Shown: positions 22,774 to 33,739 of the stretch, piece after piece
Layout of the letters: every line of letters begins with the position of its first letter
Numbering within the stretch: position 1 is the stretch's first letter
DNA from: Holothuria scabra
Lineage: Eukaryota > Echinodermata > Holothuroidea > Aspidochirotida > Holothuriidae
Direction: 5' to 3'
DNA: 64,000 nt
NCBI GenBank assembly: GCA_037179385.1
Contig: CM074185.1
Span: 54,253,000 to 54,316,999, forward strand
Translations under genes and position numbers: made by a program
The notes under the pieces: generated by a model
The model's input: only the letters and a program-made list of their open reading frames with translations
What the model was told of the DNA's origin: nothing
Database searches by the model: none

Positions 22774-23023
22774 CCCTTTACCGTTGTGCTCCAATCGGGG
22801 CATATAAGCGCACCTCGGGAGTGGGCGGAAAAGAGGACGTAGCACGCTCCGCATCAGCTTCCGTATAGGCTATTGACCCAGTGACCTTGAACTATTGTCT
22901 CTCTCGTTGTTGTGGCCGAATTTTCGGGTAGCTTCTCGCATTTTCGAGCTCCGCGTGAAACAGTAAAGATGGGTGACAGCGCTCTCCATCTGGGTCCAAA
23001 ATGACCCAAACAATGGTTAAGGG
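22774..23023. mobile_element. piggyBac-type MITE, copy 1 (250 bp)
   Basis: It is flanked by TTAA on both sides (22770-22773 and 23024-23027). It starts CCCTTTACCGTTGTG and ends CAATGGTTAAGGG, giving inverted ends of about 13 bp. TTAA target sites and CCC...GGG ends are characteristic of piggyBac elements. It matches the copy at 62463-62713 over its whole length and in the same orientation. It is non-coding. Confidence 0.85.
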
Positions 23024-23117
23024 TTAAATTTCGAAGTAAAGGGGATTTTTAAATGAATAAATTGACAAAATTTACTCCAACAGTTCTTGTTTTCTTGTAA
23101 TCTTTTATTTGGTGTAG

Positions 23118-23280
23118 GTATTTGACGGAAACTCAACAAATGCAAGTCTCCTTACAGATTTTTGTGATTTTCCAACGTTCCCAGTGACTACGACTGGTAG
23201 AGAAATGTTGCTTGTTATAGAAAGTCCATTCCATTTTCCTAACTTCGGTCTGTCCTTTTTAATCGACTCTTTTCTTGCTG
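23118..23280 (+). CDS. CUB3, b-half exon
   Basis: This phase 0 to 1 exon (163 bp) has a TTGGTGTAG acceptor and G|GTGAGT donor. It begins V-F-D-G-N-S-T-N-A-S-L-L, with two overlapping sequons, then T-D-F-C-D-F-P (fourth Cys), E-M-L-L-V-I-E and F-G-L-S-F-L-I. The glycine after the fourth Cys is replaced by Asp. It joins CUB4 through GTA (Val). Confidence 0.93.
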
Positions 23281-26200
23281 GTGAGTCTTTCCATAATTTA
23301 TAACATGCAAATTTCGTCTGTTAATGAAGCACCTGGTGTTTCGCTGGTATTTAGACGTTGCTCTATTTAACTGTTCGCAAAAGAATAAAATGCTGTGGTC
23401 AAAATGATTAGGAGACATCTTTTAAAGGTAGTAAATATCAAATCATTAGATTACACTTTCATTAAATTATTTTATCCTGGTTTAGTTGAAATAACAAGGG
23501 TCGGCGATGCTTTCGGTTTCCATAGTAGGACATAATACGTGAGAAGCATTGTCCTCAAGAGCAAGAAGTGGCAGAAATATGATCCTGTGATACTTCATGA
23601 TTATACACATTTCAAAACACAATTCTGTTAATTCTGCTCTTTAAACACTATATTTCTTCAAATGCGGCAATGCGGGGAGGGAAAGGGCATTTGTTACCTC
23701 AGATTTTGTCGTTGCCCTCACTTGTCACGTCCCCTTGAGTCATTTTTTTCATCCAGCTCACAGCTTAAGCCCTCTGGACCCCTTCCATCAACAGTAAAAA
23801 CTTTGAGCTTGGTTTCACGCTGCACCCAAAAAAATTCCCCAAAAATTCCAATTGCCGGTAGTTTTCCCCCAAATTTTCATGTTCAGGCGCCGACACTGTG
23901 TACCTTTCATCCATGAATTGCTTGATACGGATGCAAATAGGAACATGGCTTTGAGTTTTGGTACAAAATTCTATTCTCTAAATTGAGTCATTGTTAAAGC
24001 CTTTATCCGAAGGAAGCTTAAGTATGCACCTAATAAATTCATAAAATCAACAAAGGGCTTTCACTTCTTTCATGGGTCATTTAGAGGACTCCTGAGTGTG
24101 TCGCTACTGAAGTGGAGGGGGCGGGGGTGGAGGATTCTGAAAAATGCACCTATAAACAAATGAAATAACTGCATGTAATTACCCAAAGACAACGTTATTT
24201 AGGTTACTTGAAAGTGAAAAAATATTTGTATGAATCTCAAATTGTGACTGGACATTTCCGGTTTCAACTCAACCACAAAAAAGGAAGTTAAATGCTACCA
24301 GGTTTTCTTTCAAAATTCATTCTTTTGATAAACTCTACTAAGTTACCTCCTCATTTCCAGTACACATGGTATATAGTTATTATTCTGGCATTTTATATTA
24401 ATTTTTTCATGCAGCCACCTCCCCTACTCCAACGTTAAGAAGCATGAATATGCCAGCGGTCAAAACATGTCTTCATAAATATTTTGGAGTAGACAATATT
24501 GGCCATGTTCAGTCTTAACGCAAGCCACTTTTTTACCTTGGACATTTTTTGACTGAGTTGCAGTTACACCCCTGGAAAATTGGAGAGGCTAGTGCCAACC
24601 CTTTAAGCCATGCAAGGCTACTACAAAGTAATTAAAACCCCTGATCGGTTCAGCAAAATTTTTCAAAGGAAAGTTCAGACCCAGATCCAATTTCAAAATT
24701 ATCTAATGTGTTGTACTGTAAGGTATACCAGTGGCTCGAGCAATGTTTTCGGGCCTTAAGCTTAGTATGGGATCTAATAGGATGAAAAATGATGAAAGGC
24801 TTTGGGCATATTTTTTCGTTTATTCGGCGAGATTAAATGTATGTATGGTACGAATATTATTAACGGAAATGATTTACAGTAGCTGTTCTTACAAAATGAT
24901 TTAGGACAGAAAAAGCTTATAGAACATACTTGCCATAATCCTAAAAGTTGGGTAATTTTACTTAACAGTAAAAGAGTAAAATTTCTCGACGAAAAACGGT
25001 TTGAAGTATACGAATGTCTTTCATCGTTCTATATAAAAATGTTTCTTTTTTAAAGAGTGAATGTTTCTTCTTGACTAATTCGTTGAAAAACCTGAGGATG
25101 CAATGATCCTGTGCCTATATCGGCATCACAAGATCCAAACCTAAATTAACCAAAGTGAAATCTTAAAACATGCGGGAGGATCCTCCCATGGGAGGTAATT
25201 TAAAACTGATCATTTAGCCCTCTCCAGAGGTGAAGGGAATACGATAAACCAAGACTGTGCATAATAAGAAATCACTAAATGGTGCTATCTTCGGTATACC
25301 CCTACAAAAGCAGCCCCTTAATCTTATGTAAAAGCAAAAGCTTACTCTCACAATTGTCTTTCTTTTTCTCTTTAAAGTATCTTTTGTACTGTTTTATGAC
25401 TTCAATTTTGCAAACAAAGCCTATTCAAGGAAAAGCAAGCAGTTTATCCTTGTTAACTTAAAAAGAAAAATCAAATCAAAACAAAACAAAAAACTTGTCA
25501 CATTACTCTCAATAGCCAATCATCTTAAAGTGGACAAACTACTACCGTACTTCAGGCTGGAGTGACTGAACTTCCCTTTTAATTTGACTCAATAACAATA
25601 GCAATAAAGAATACAACCGTTTCGTATTTATTGTCACATGTTTTTTGAGTGAACATTTCCTCGTAGAGCCTAGTCAAAAAATTCTGTGCTACCAGAATGG
25701 TAAGATAATTATGTGCTACAAAAGTGGTAAGAAAATTATTTGCTACTAAAGTGATAAGATAATTTCGTGCTTCTAAAGCGGTGAGATAATTATATGCTAA
25801 TAAAGAGGTAAGATAATTATTTGCTACTAAAGTGATAGGATAATTATGTGCTCCTAAAGTGGTGAGATAATGATATGCCGCTAAAGTGGTAAGACAATTA
25901 TATGCAACTAAGGTGGTAAGAAAATTATTTGCTACTAAAGTGATAGGATAATTATGTGCTCCTAAAGTGGTGAGATAATTATATGCTAATAAAGTGGTAA
26001 GATAATTATGTGCTCCTAAAGTGGTGAGACAATTATATGCAACTAAGGTGGTAAGAAAACTATTTGCTACTAAAGTGGTTAGATAATTATTTGCTACTAA
26101 AGTGATGAAATAATTATGTGCTTCTAAAGTGGTGAGATAAATAATGATATGCTACTAAAGTGGTAAGATAATTATGTAATACTAAAATGGTAAGATCATT

Positions 26201-26426
26201 ATGTAATACTAAAATGGTAAGATAATTATTTAATACTAAAGTTGTAAGATAATCATGTGCTATTGAAGAGGTAATAAAATTCTTCCTAACTGTCATTCAT
26301 CCAAGAAAACTACCACTCAGTAGGTGGGCACTATGAATGTCACACGCTTCTCTGAAGGAAAATACTCGGAATCCTGCGATATAGTGTAGTGCCTTTTCTA
26401 ATTGATTTTGCCTTTTATAGTTACAG
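23281..26426. other. Intron between CUB3 and CUB4
   Basis: The intron is mostly featureless AT-rich sequence and ends in a 27-bp minisatellite (25680-26280) about 140 bp before the CUB4 acceptor. No exon was recognised. Confidence 0.6.
25680..26280. repeat. 27-bp minisatellite, about 22 copies
   Basis: The unit core is CTACTAAAGTGGTAAGAT followed by AATTATGTG. Copies vary by substitution. Blocks repeat at 108 bp (25821 and 25929, four units) and 135 bp (25906 and 26041, five units), showing duplication of multi-unit blocks. Confidence 0.93.
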
Positions 26427-26611
26427 TACCATGCAGCAATAGTGTTTTTCGGTCTTCCGCCGTCTTCACTTCGCCGAATTATCCAAACTCTTACAGCCGG
26501 AATGAAAGCTGTGAATATTTTGCTGAGGCTCAAAGTGGGAAGATTGTTACACTTAATTTCGATTATTTCGATTTAGGATTTTCAACGAACTGCGAAGACG
26601 ATTCTGTAAAG
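26427..26611 (+). CDS. CUB4, a-half exon
   Basis: This phase 1 to 0 exon (185 bp) has the donor GTATAG. The acceptor is either TTACAG (start 26427) or TATAG six bases upstream (start 26421). Both keep the frame and differ by two codons, a possible NAGNAG-like alternative. It encodes P-C-S-N, F-T-S-P-N-Y-P-N-S-Y, S-C-E-Y-F, S-G-K-I-V-T-L-N-F-D-Y-F-D, and N-C-E-D-D-S-V-K. This is a textbook CUB N-half with the acidic D-D-S-V before the splice. Confidence 0.93.
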
Positions 26612-28293
26612 GTATAGTAAAGATGAGTAACGAATTATTTTGCTATCAACTTTGTCACTATAGGCTATATGCACAGCATATATGCTTATTCAGTGTCTAA
26701 AGGTGTACTTAAACAGCCCTGGAAAGGAAATCATACGAATTCCCCGTTAGCGGATGGGCGCATGCAGCACGCGGATGCCTCAGGGGAGGGCTACGGGGTA
26801 TTACGCAACAGACCTCATGATTGCAGGGGCAGAAATTCCGGATTGTAGTGCAGCGTGTCTCTTTTCATCAAGGTCGGCGATCCGTGGGGTAAATTTTCAT
26901 GAAAAACAGATGAAAGGGGCACCGGCAAAGGGTTATGTTTGTTTTTAATACTCACATCCATGTGGAAATCACTGTTTGTTAAAACCACTTTATATGCGAA
27001 ACTTGCCTTTGATAAACTATGTGTCAATGCGACCTATGTTGTGCACCTGAGTCCGAAGTGCTTTGAAATTTCTTTCTTGTGTGAATTTCCACCTAGTAAA
27101 CTAGTCTAATACTCATGGAGGCTGCTTTATAACACTCTAAGTGGTGTTTCAAAGGAACTTCTTTTGAATATTTCCTAGCTTGACTCCAAAAGTTAACTGC
27201 TAAAGACTTAAGCTAATAAAGTATGTAGTTGTTCAACTACACGTCCTACACGCAAAGAATACCGACATTTTGCAAGAAATTTACCTGCCATGAAGTAAAG
27301 GAGTGCATGAAAGGATAAACCCAACAAGAGAGAGGGACAGTTCTATCCCATTAAAAATCCAGCATCCCCCGAAGCTGTGCCAGAAGTGGCGGTTTTGCAA
27401 AAACAATTTGCGGAACGACACAGTTTGGACAGCAAAGCCCGTGGAAAACTTTGCGATTTTATTGGATAAATACTGGACCCATCTGGCTCCTGATGATGGA
27501 ATGGAATAAATTTCCTGCAGTTTTCATACCCGACAATTCCAATTTTCTAACTAACTTGTTTCTAGTCCCTCTCAAATGCGTCTTGATCTCTTCTGTGGGA
27601 AGATTCAAAACCTACCTTCTACACTGTTCCTCAAATTAAACTGATGAGCATGCAAGTCCATAATATGTAATCAGCGAACTCTCTGTGCATGTTCAAATAT
27701 GTCAGCTTCTTCAGGGTGTACGTTTTAACTTTTACGGTAAAGATCATTCGGCAAATTAAGAAGTTTTCTTTTCTCCTAAAAGCAACACTTGGGGTGAAAA
27801 ACAAAGGTACCGGATTTCAGGGAAATGTACTCCCCTTCCTCAACGCTGCATGTACCATTTGCTCACTTAATATTTTCTACTTAGCAGCAAAAGGAGGTCC
27901 TTTATCCATTTAAGCTGGTTTGGTAGAATAACATGAACTACTGACACTTATACTAATAGGCTACTTGAATTCAATCATCATGTCTGAAACTAAAGTTGCA
28001 GTTTAAGCCAAATGTAACTGTGGAGAAAGCGCGCCCTAGCGAAAAATTTTTCATTTAAGAAGAAAATACTCCAGACATTAAAAATATTGCTTTATTCATC
28101 AAATATTGAAGTGGCTTTTGAAATGATGTGCCCTTCTCAAAAGATATTGGGGGACATGTCTCACGTAATCTCCGCCAGTGCTTCTCATACAACTGCTGAA
28201 AAAGTTCTCATTACAGTTCACTTCTCGTGAGTCTTTCTTATATGCAAACTTTATCTTAAAGTTATTGTTCATAAATGCCAGGGCATTTGTTTC

Positions 28294-28605
28294 TTAGTTA
28301 GTTAGTTGGTTAGTTATTACGTACGTAAGTGAATGAGTTAGTAATTTAGTTAGTAAGTTAGTTAGTTAGTCAAATATAGAGTTGTAAGGCCCAGTTTTTA
28401 ACCTATTGGTTCAAGTCGAGCTGGCCACGACCTTTTTTCCAGTTGTGGCTCACTGACTTGTCTTCCCTACTCCATTGCTTATACGGAGCATCTTGCACAA
28501 TGGCAGAGGGTTCCATTTTTAGAGTCTTTGATATGACTCGACCTGGGAATCGGACCCAGGCTTTCCGCGTGAGAGGGGGATGCTCTTCCGTTAGACCAAA
28601 CACGT
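28294..28605 (-). mobile_element. tRNA-derived SINE with TTAG-repeat tail
   Basis: Read on minus, the head has A box TGGTCTAACGG (28588-28598) and B box GGTCCGATTCC (28546-28556) inside a perfect T-arm (CCTGGG/CCCAGG, 28542-28560). The anticodon region CTCTCAC resembles tRNA-Glu(CUC). The 5' and 3' acceptor strands do not pair, so it is not a working tRNA. The body leads to a CTAA/ACTA-type tail (28294-28378 on plus as TTAG repeats). A diverged copy lies at 8075-8290. Confidence 0.85.
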
Positions 28606-28974
28606 GGTTTCTTTGTTGCGCCCCATATCGTACTTACGGTACGTCTCGTCATTGGCTGGTCTCAGTCTCATGCAAAAACATTTAGGACGTCAAGGTTAAT
28701 GCAAATTAAACAAAAACAGAGACTAGTGGCCTGTACCTTCTTCTGACTTAGCCGGCACTACAATTTAGTCACTGTAATCATACATTTTAACCTTGCAATT
28801 TGGGTTCAACTTGCCAAATTCATCGACCTGTTCAAATTTGTCCCTTCAATTACTAACATACTGTTTCCTACCTTCGCCTGTTTTTTTATATTAATTAATA
28901 CTTATTCTCTCACCCCTTCTTCCCTCAACCCATATGACGAATGGCATGAGGATAACTCATGTAAAGTGATAGAT

Positions 28975-29320
28975 CCCTATTGTATTTTGTGGGGGTTAAA
29001 GGTCATTTACGGTCACCTAAGGTCAAATGCTAAAATCCACGTAAATTGCTCGTTAACGCCCTCTTTCAAGAACGTTGGTGTGTTCGTTGACGATCTGGAA
29101 TAGATAATCCCTATTTTTATTGGTAGAGGTCCAAAATCATTTGGGATCACCAGAGGTCGGAACATTCAAACCGTGTAAACTCAATATCTCAGGTTAGATA
29201 ACTCCAGTGGATCTTATACTTGGCATATTAACAGCCCATGTAAAGAAGATAATCCTTATTTTGTGGTGGATGTCAAAGGTCATTTATGATCATGTGATAA
29301 CTTGGGAATTTTGGGGGTAT
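28975..29320 (+). repeat. AGGTCA-type tandem repeat
   Basis: Units of roughly 140 bp each carry a phrase like GGTCATTTRNGGTCACC. Examples are near 28997-29020 (GGTTAAAGGTCATTTACGGT), 29132 and 29272 (ATGTCAAAGGTCATTTATGA). The half-sites form direct repeats with one-base spacing (GGGTTA-A-AGGTCA, ATGTCA-A-AGGTCA). Confidence 0.6.
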
Positions 29321-30142
29321 TTCTGGTCATTTTGTGCAATTTGTGGTCAAGAAGGATGAAACTTGTAGACGTCATTCTACCGTTACTTGATCTTACTGTA
29401 ATAATTTTCAAAGACATCATTAGAGTGTAAAGAAGTATCCAATGGGAGACTTGCACCCAGGTGAGAAATTTCCTGTACGTAATGGTGATACGGTCATTTT
29501 TCAGATACAAGTTAAGAGTAAACACAACCTAGTTGTATTCTGGTCTTCGCGTTGAAAATCGTTTCGTTTATGGAGAAGAGTATGTCTATTCCAAATGAAT
29601 CATTGCATTTTTAAGTGCTGTTAAATGCGTCTATGAAAGATTCTTGAAAAATTAAGAGGTAATATTTAGGATAAGATGTACTAAATGTGGTTCTTATATA
29701 CGAAGCTGGTGGCGATATGGGCTTGTTTGCTATTCTTATATAGCTTAGGCAATATGTTAAGTGCAGTCGGACAGTCTCTGGTCAGGCAACATCGTGATCG
29801 ATTTTTTTTTTAATTTTTCTACATAAGATTAACAGATACATATGATACGATGACTTGAATACTATCGTAAGAAAGTTAACAATTTGCTTGCATAAAAAAT
29901 GTATCATGTGGTCTCTGCAGTGTTTTAATCAAGTTGAAAATCACTGCAGTCTTTGCTGATTGTAAAATATCGTTAACGTGGGTAGCTCTGAGACTAGTGA
30001 ATTACTGGCAAGTAGTCGTTGAGTACAGCATCATCAGGATGTTAGCCAAGACGTGTAGCATATGAGTTCTAGAAAATTTTCCGGGTCATGTTATAATGAC
30101 GGACAGGTCAACTCACCTCATATCAAGTCGTCCACGAACTAA

Positions 30143-30176
30143 CCCCCCCCCCCCCCCCCAAAAAAAAAAAAAAAAA
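30143..30176. repeat. C17A17 homopolymer junction
   Basis: A run of 17 C is followed directly by 17 A. The following 130 bp is C-rich and contains loose repeats of CAAGTCGCCC / TAAGTTGCCC. Confidence 0.95.
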
Positions 30177-30419
30177 TTACCAAGTCATCCCCGCAATAAT
30201 TGGGCTTCATATCAAGTCGCCCATACCAATTTGCACCCATACTAAGTTGCCCGGATACTAGGCGGCCCCACACCAACCTCCCCCCCCCCACACACATACT
30301 CCCAAACCATCCATCCTATACCAACTCGCCGTATGCTATTACCCTTATGATATCTCATAAGAACGTTGATGAAGAGCCTACTCAGCATGTGGATGACCCA
30401 TATTGAGTTGATCCTTCAG

Positions 30420-30740
30420 TTCTGATGAAGCTGAAAGGTCTTTCGGTAATTGGAGGTCAATAGCTTGAAACGTCTAAAAATGTCATGGAAACCTGCAAAA
30501 TGGCAGGGAAACTCGATAGATCGTATGTGCATGAGCAATACCATGTTTTCCATTAGTTCCTTGTAAAGGTCAAAGGACTTTTGGATCACGGGTGGTCAAA
30601 AGGATGAAGTCATATTAGGTATCATACACAGGGATACTTTCATGAATCCAATACTTGACAAGTAGGTGATGAACATTTAGTAGATAATATTTGTTGTTTT
30701 GCAGAGGTCAAACGTCATTTGGGCTAAAGCCAGACCGGCA
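30420..30740 (+). repeat. AGGTCA-type tandem repeat, second block
   Basis: Phrases GGAGGTCAAT, AAAGGTCAAAGGACTTTTGG and GAGGTCAAACGTCATTTGGG recur at about 140-bp steps. They belong to the same family as 28975-29320 and 56220-56800. Confidence 0.55.
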
Positions 30741-31537
30741 TTTTCATTGGCAAGGAATCACTTTCCCTTTTGGTTTTCTGGTTTAAATATTTGCTAAGAA
30801 GAAAGCCGAAATGTTCAGGAGCGCTAGGCACGCCTCAAATTTACTTCCCATCGGCAACTCACCTGCCTTTGTTGGTACTTCAAATCCTTGCCCCACATCT
30901 AGTTTCAAGGCAGGGAGTTAATGGCGTAAGAGTTGCACATCATTCCAAAATAACCGATTAATTCCGTTTGTCTTACATAAAAAAGAAACGTCCCATCATC
31001 CTTCCATGGTTTGGCATTTTTACTAAAAAGCATTTTAAAAACAATCTGAAAACCCATCTGTAAATGACATGTAGAATGAATTCATTGAAGAAAGATGAGG
31101 TTAAAACATTGGATAAATTTGAATGAAAAAACCTGTTTTAAGAGGCATAAAGGAAATTTTCCACCGAAATCATGAGTCAGAATAGCTTTAAACACCGTAT
31201 GAGACAAAGTAACAATTGTTTCCCACTTGGCTGAAAATTATCATTTAAATTTGTTGTTAGCATGGAGCTCATAGCATCCAGTTGCATGATGCCATAGCTG
31301 ATATTAATTTGCCAAAGTGATTAACATTGATTAAAATTCATCCTGCTTCCAACCGCCCTGCGTTATTAGAAATTCTGCCTTTATCTGTACACTATAGACT
31401 ATGTTCGAGTATTTTGTCATGACTTTATCTTTCTAAGAAAACTGATGAAACTTCAACTTCAAATGAATTTTTCGTGCTTCGTAACTGAAATTTTTAACTC
31501 GAATAAACAGTCAATATTTCTTCTTCGTCCGTTCCAG

Positions 31538-31709
31538 GTGTACGATGGACGTGATACAAATGCAACCTTATTGGCAAATTTGTGCGGGTTTGGTACACCC
31601 TCTACAATTAGAAGTACATCTAACGCAATGTTGGTAATATTTACCAGTGATAACAATGGGAATGAGAGGGGATTCCAAGCTGCGTTTGTATTTGTGAATG
31701 ACACTAGTC
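31538..31709 (+). CDS. CUB4, b-half exon
   Basis: This phase 0 to 1 exon (172 bp) has a GTTCCAG acceptor and C|GTAAGA donor. It encodes V-Y-D-G-R-D-T-N-A-T-L-L, fourth Cys in N-L-C-G-F-G-T-P, S-N-A-M-L-V-I-F-T-S-D, and E-R-G-F-Q-A-A-F-V-F-V. Sequons N-A-T and N-D-T are present. It is a complete CUB C-half and joins CUB5 through CCC (Pro). Confidence 0.95.
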
Positions 31710-32507
31710 GTAAGATGTATTTCTTTTTACTTTTGAAACGGGGAAATTTGTCGCATTCTCTAATTTAAAATAGTTTTATACTAGAAAATATGATACTAAA
31801 TAATCGGTGTTTGTAAGACAAAAGGGGACTAGTGCTTCTTTCAAGTAAAAGATTTAAAGTGCATGATTGCAATTTAGAGAGCCCTATTTGCAGTAATTAA
31901 AATTCTGAACCTGTTTTCTGATATGTAGCACAATGCAAAGCCTTTGTCCCACTTAGCTTTGCAATGGCTTGTGGTTAGTGGTCAACTTTTACATCCAAAA
32001 GCTGTGTTTTGGATAACCTTACCAGTCGTGTCTAAAATGTTTTTCTTGCCTCCGAATAAGGTAGCGCTGATGAACTTTATCACCATAAGGTAAGGATAGC
32101 TGCGATAAAACTTCGCGGAGATAACTTGGGGCAGACAATTGCATATACTATCCTCTTACAATGGTAAAATCTCAATCATTCCTTCTATATTTTCAAATAA
32201 TTTTAATCCAAACTTTTTCATACCTGGGTTTATCCTGGTGTTTCCAAACTCGGCACAGAACTTTCTTTTCTTACTGCTGTAAAAAAATAAAACAGTTAAA
32301 TGTATACGATTATTTTATTACACAAATGTTAGTCTTTAAATTTAAAAGAAGTCTTGGTGATGCAGATGTGGAACCCATTCGGTGGACTGCTTCTCGAGTC
32401 CATTCAAGCTTTACCAAAAGGTGCCTTTTTCGAACACTACACTACTAGAGAAGAAAATTAAAAATGTTTATCTGCTTTCATTGGTTATATATATATTCCT
32501 TTTGCAG
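31710..32507. other. Intron between CUB4 and CUB5
   Basis: This 0.8 kb AT-rich intron has no feature I recognise. Confidence 0.6.
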
Positions 32508-32656
32508 CCAGTTGCATCGAATTCTTGCTCACTGAACGTTCTTTTGAAGATTCCAACCAAGACTGCATTTACTACTTAAACACAGGGGTCGCAGGGCAAC
32601 AAGTAGTTGTTTATTTTTTAATGTTAGATTTAGATTGTGACTTGGACACTTTATTG
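32508..32656 (+). CDS. CUB5, a-half exon (shortened)
   Basis: This phase 1 to 0 exon (149 bp) has a CCTTTTGCAG acceptor and GTAAGT donor and no Met of its own early on. Cysteines lie in S-C-I-E-F, Q-D-C-I-Y-Y-L and L-D-C-D-L-D-T-L-L, with strand Q-V-V-V-Y-F-L. As in CUB3, the S-P-N-F-P-x-x-Y turn is absent and the N-half is 12 to 14 residues shorter than in CUB4 or CUB6. The frame and splice sites support an expressed exon. Confidence 0.87.
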
Positions 32657-33344
32657 GTAAGTACAATGTCATGCCTACGACAGTTTCGTACAGATATGTC
32701 CTAAAATTTGATGGTTTGGATTTACTATAGAGAGGTTTCACGTGACGTGATCAACCGGTCGTCCCGCCCACGGGTGATACTTCCCGTCTTGGCCGCATAA
32801 GGACTACTACTGACAGTGTAAAAATAGACTTAATAATTTGAATATCTCTTTACAGGGGAACGCATATAGGGTTTTCATTCTTGATATAATATGAGGGGAA
32901 GCGTATGCCTTCCACGAACGGGGGTAACTGACCGAAATAAATGTTTTACCTGAAATATTGAAATGATGTTTAGAGTGACTAGTAGGCTAATGACGAGAGT
33001 TTCAGTTTTCATAATTTTGCATAACTGCTGTCAACGAAAACTGAATGAGTACAGCTTCAGGGGTGCCTATTCTCATGGAAACTTTGACACATATCTCAGT
33101 CTTGACTTTATTTATTCTAGAAATTTAGAGGAGCAAAGCAAATTCAATGTCGGAAACGAATTGTTTCACAGAATTAATAGGACGTCGATAGGAATGCATA
33201 TAATCTTTCCGTTATCTATTGGGGTCAAATTCAAATCTCATTGTATTTATTGAATCTTATCCAAACGATCGCAAGACGTATGGTCATCTGTTGGAAAATT
33301 TATTGTTAGGGAGATGTTTTGCTCTTTGTATTGTCTATTACCAG
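32657..33344. other. Intron inside CUB5
   Basis: This 0.69 kb phase-0 intron shows nothing recognised besides a short open frame (32963-33253) without domain similarity. Confidence 0.6.
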
Positions 33345-33531
33345 GTATATGACGGAGGATCCTTTAATAGTCCACTGCTGTTAGATAGCTCCATTGATAT
33401 GTGCCCACATGGTTCAGACATTCTGCTTAACGTCCACAGTAGTGGGCGCGACATGCTTATTCTTTTCGTCAGCACAAACCACAGTCCCTTTAGAGGAATT
33501 ATTGAGGCAACAGCTTTTGCAGATATTGTTG
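33345..33531 (+). CDS. CUB5, b-half exon
   Basis: This phase 0 to 1 exon (187 bp) has a CTATTACCAG acceptor and a weak G|GTAATT donor. It encodes V-Y-D-G-G-S-F-N-S-P-L-L, a fourth Cys shifted into S-I-D-M-C-P-H-G, D-M-L-I-L-F-V-S, and F-R-G-I-I-E-A-T-A-F. It is longer than the other b-halves because of extra residues around the Cys. The weak donor matters because read-through would add 36 codons and stop at 33638 (see the separate entry). Confidence 0.92.
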
Positions 33532-33638
33532 GTAATTTGTTCTCTTTAACAATCCATGTATCGATAATCGATGTTACACTTAGTGAACACAGTACAACCC
33601 CCCCGAGAAAAGTATTATCCCCATTTCGACTCCACTGA
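33532..33638 (+). CDS. Possible read-through 3' coding tail of CUB5
   Basis: If the weak GTAATT donor at 33532 is not used, the CUB5 frame continues about 35 codons to TGA at 33636-33638. The tail is Ser/Thr/Val-rich with no hydrophobic anchor. AATAAA follows at 33734-33739. This could be an alternative or true 3' end of an upstream gene. Splicing onward to CUB6 is equally in frame. Confidence 0.25.
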
Positions 33639-33733
33639 CCGCGTGAATTTTTTAAGTCTGGTATGGATGTATTTTTAAGTTCAGAGATTTCAAACTTTCA
33701 ATGTTCTAGTTCCTTCCTTTGAGATTTTTTTAC

Positions 33734-33739
33734 AATAAA
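33734..33739 (+). promoter_or_regulatory. Candidate polyadenylation signal AATAAA
   Basis: A canonical hexamer lies 96 bp after the read-through stop at 33638, followed by a T-rich tract. AATAAA occurs by chance in AT-rich introns, so its weight comes only from position. Confidence 0.25.

Larger units (their letters stand above)
20414..23117. other. Intron inside CUB3
   Basis: The phase-0 intron of about 2.7 kb holds a minus-strand Penelope-like reverse-transcriptase fragment (20690-21447) and a piggyBac-type MITE (22774-23023) ending 94 bp before the acceptor. Nothing else was recognised. Confidence 0.65.
26612..31537. other. Intron inside CUB4
   Basis: The phase-0 intron of about 4.9 kb contains a minus-strand SINE (28294-28605), AGGTCA-type repeats (28975-29320 and 30420-30740) and a C17A17 tract (30143-30176). 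Open frames near 27303-27913 have no splice or domain support. Confidence 0.6.

Noticed and set aside
25680..26280. CRISPR-like array
   Set aside because: Units are contiguous 27-bp tandem copies with no unique spacers, and the genome is eukaryotic.
28541..28605. A functional tRNA-Glu gene on the minus strand
   Set aside because: A and B boxes are good, but the acceptor strands do not pair and a SINE body and tail follow.
33219..33344. Upstream extension of CUB5-b to a Met at 33219
   Set aside because: The CTATTACCAG acceptor at 33343-33344 with phase 0 fits all other b-half exons; the extension has no domain.
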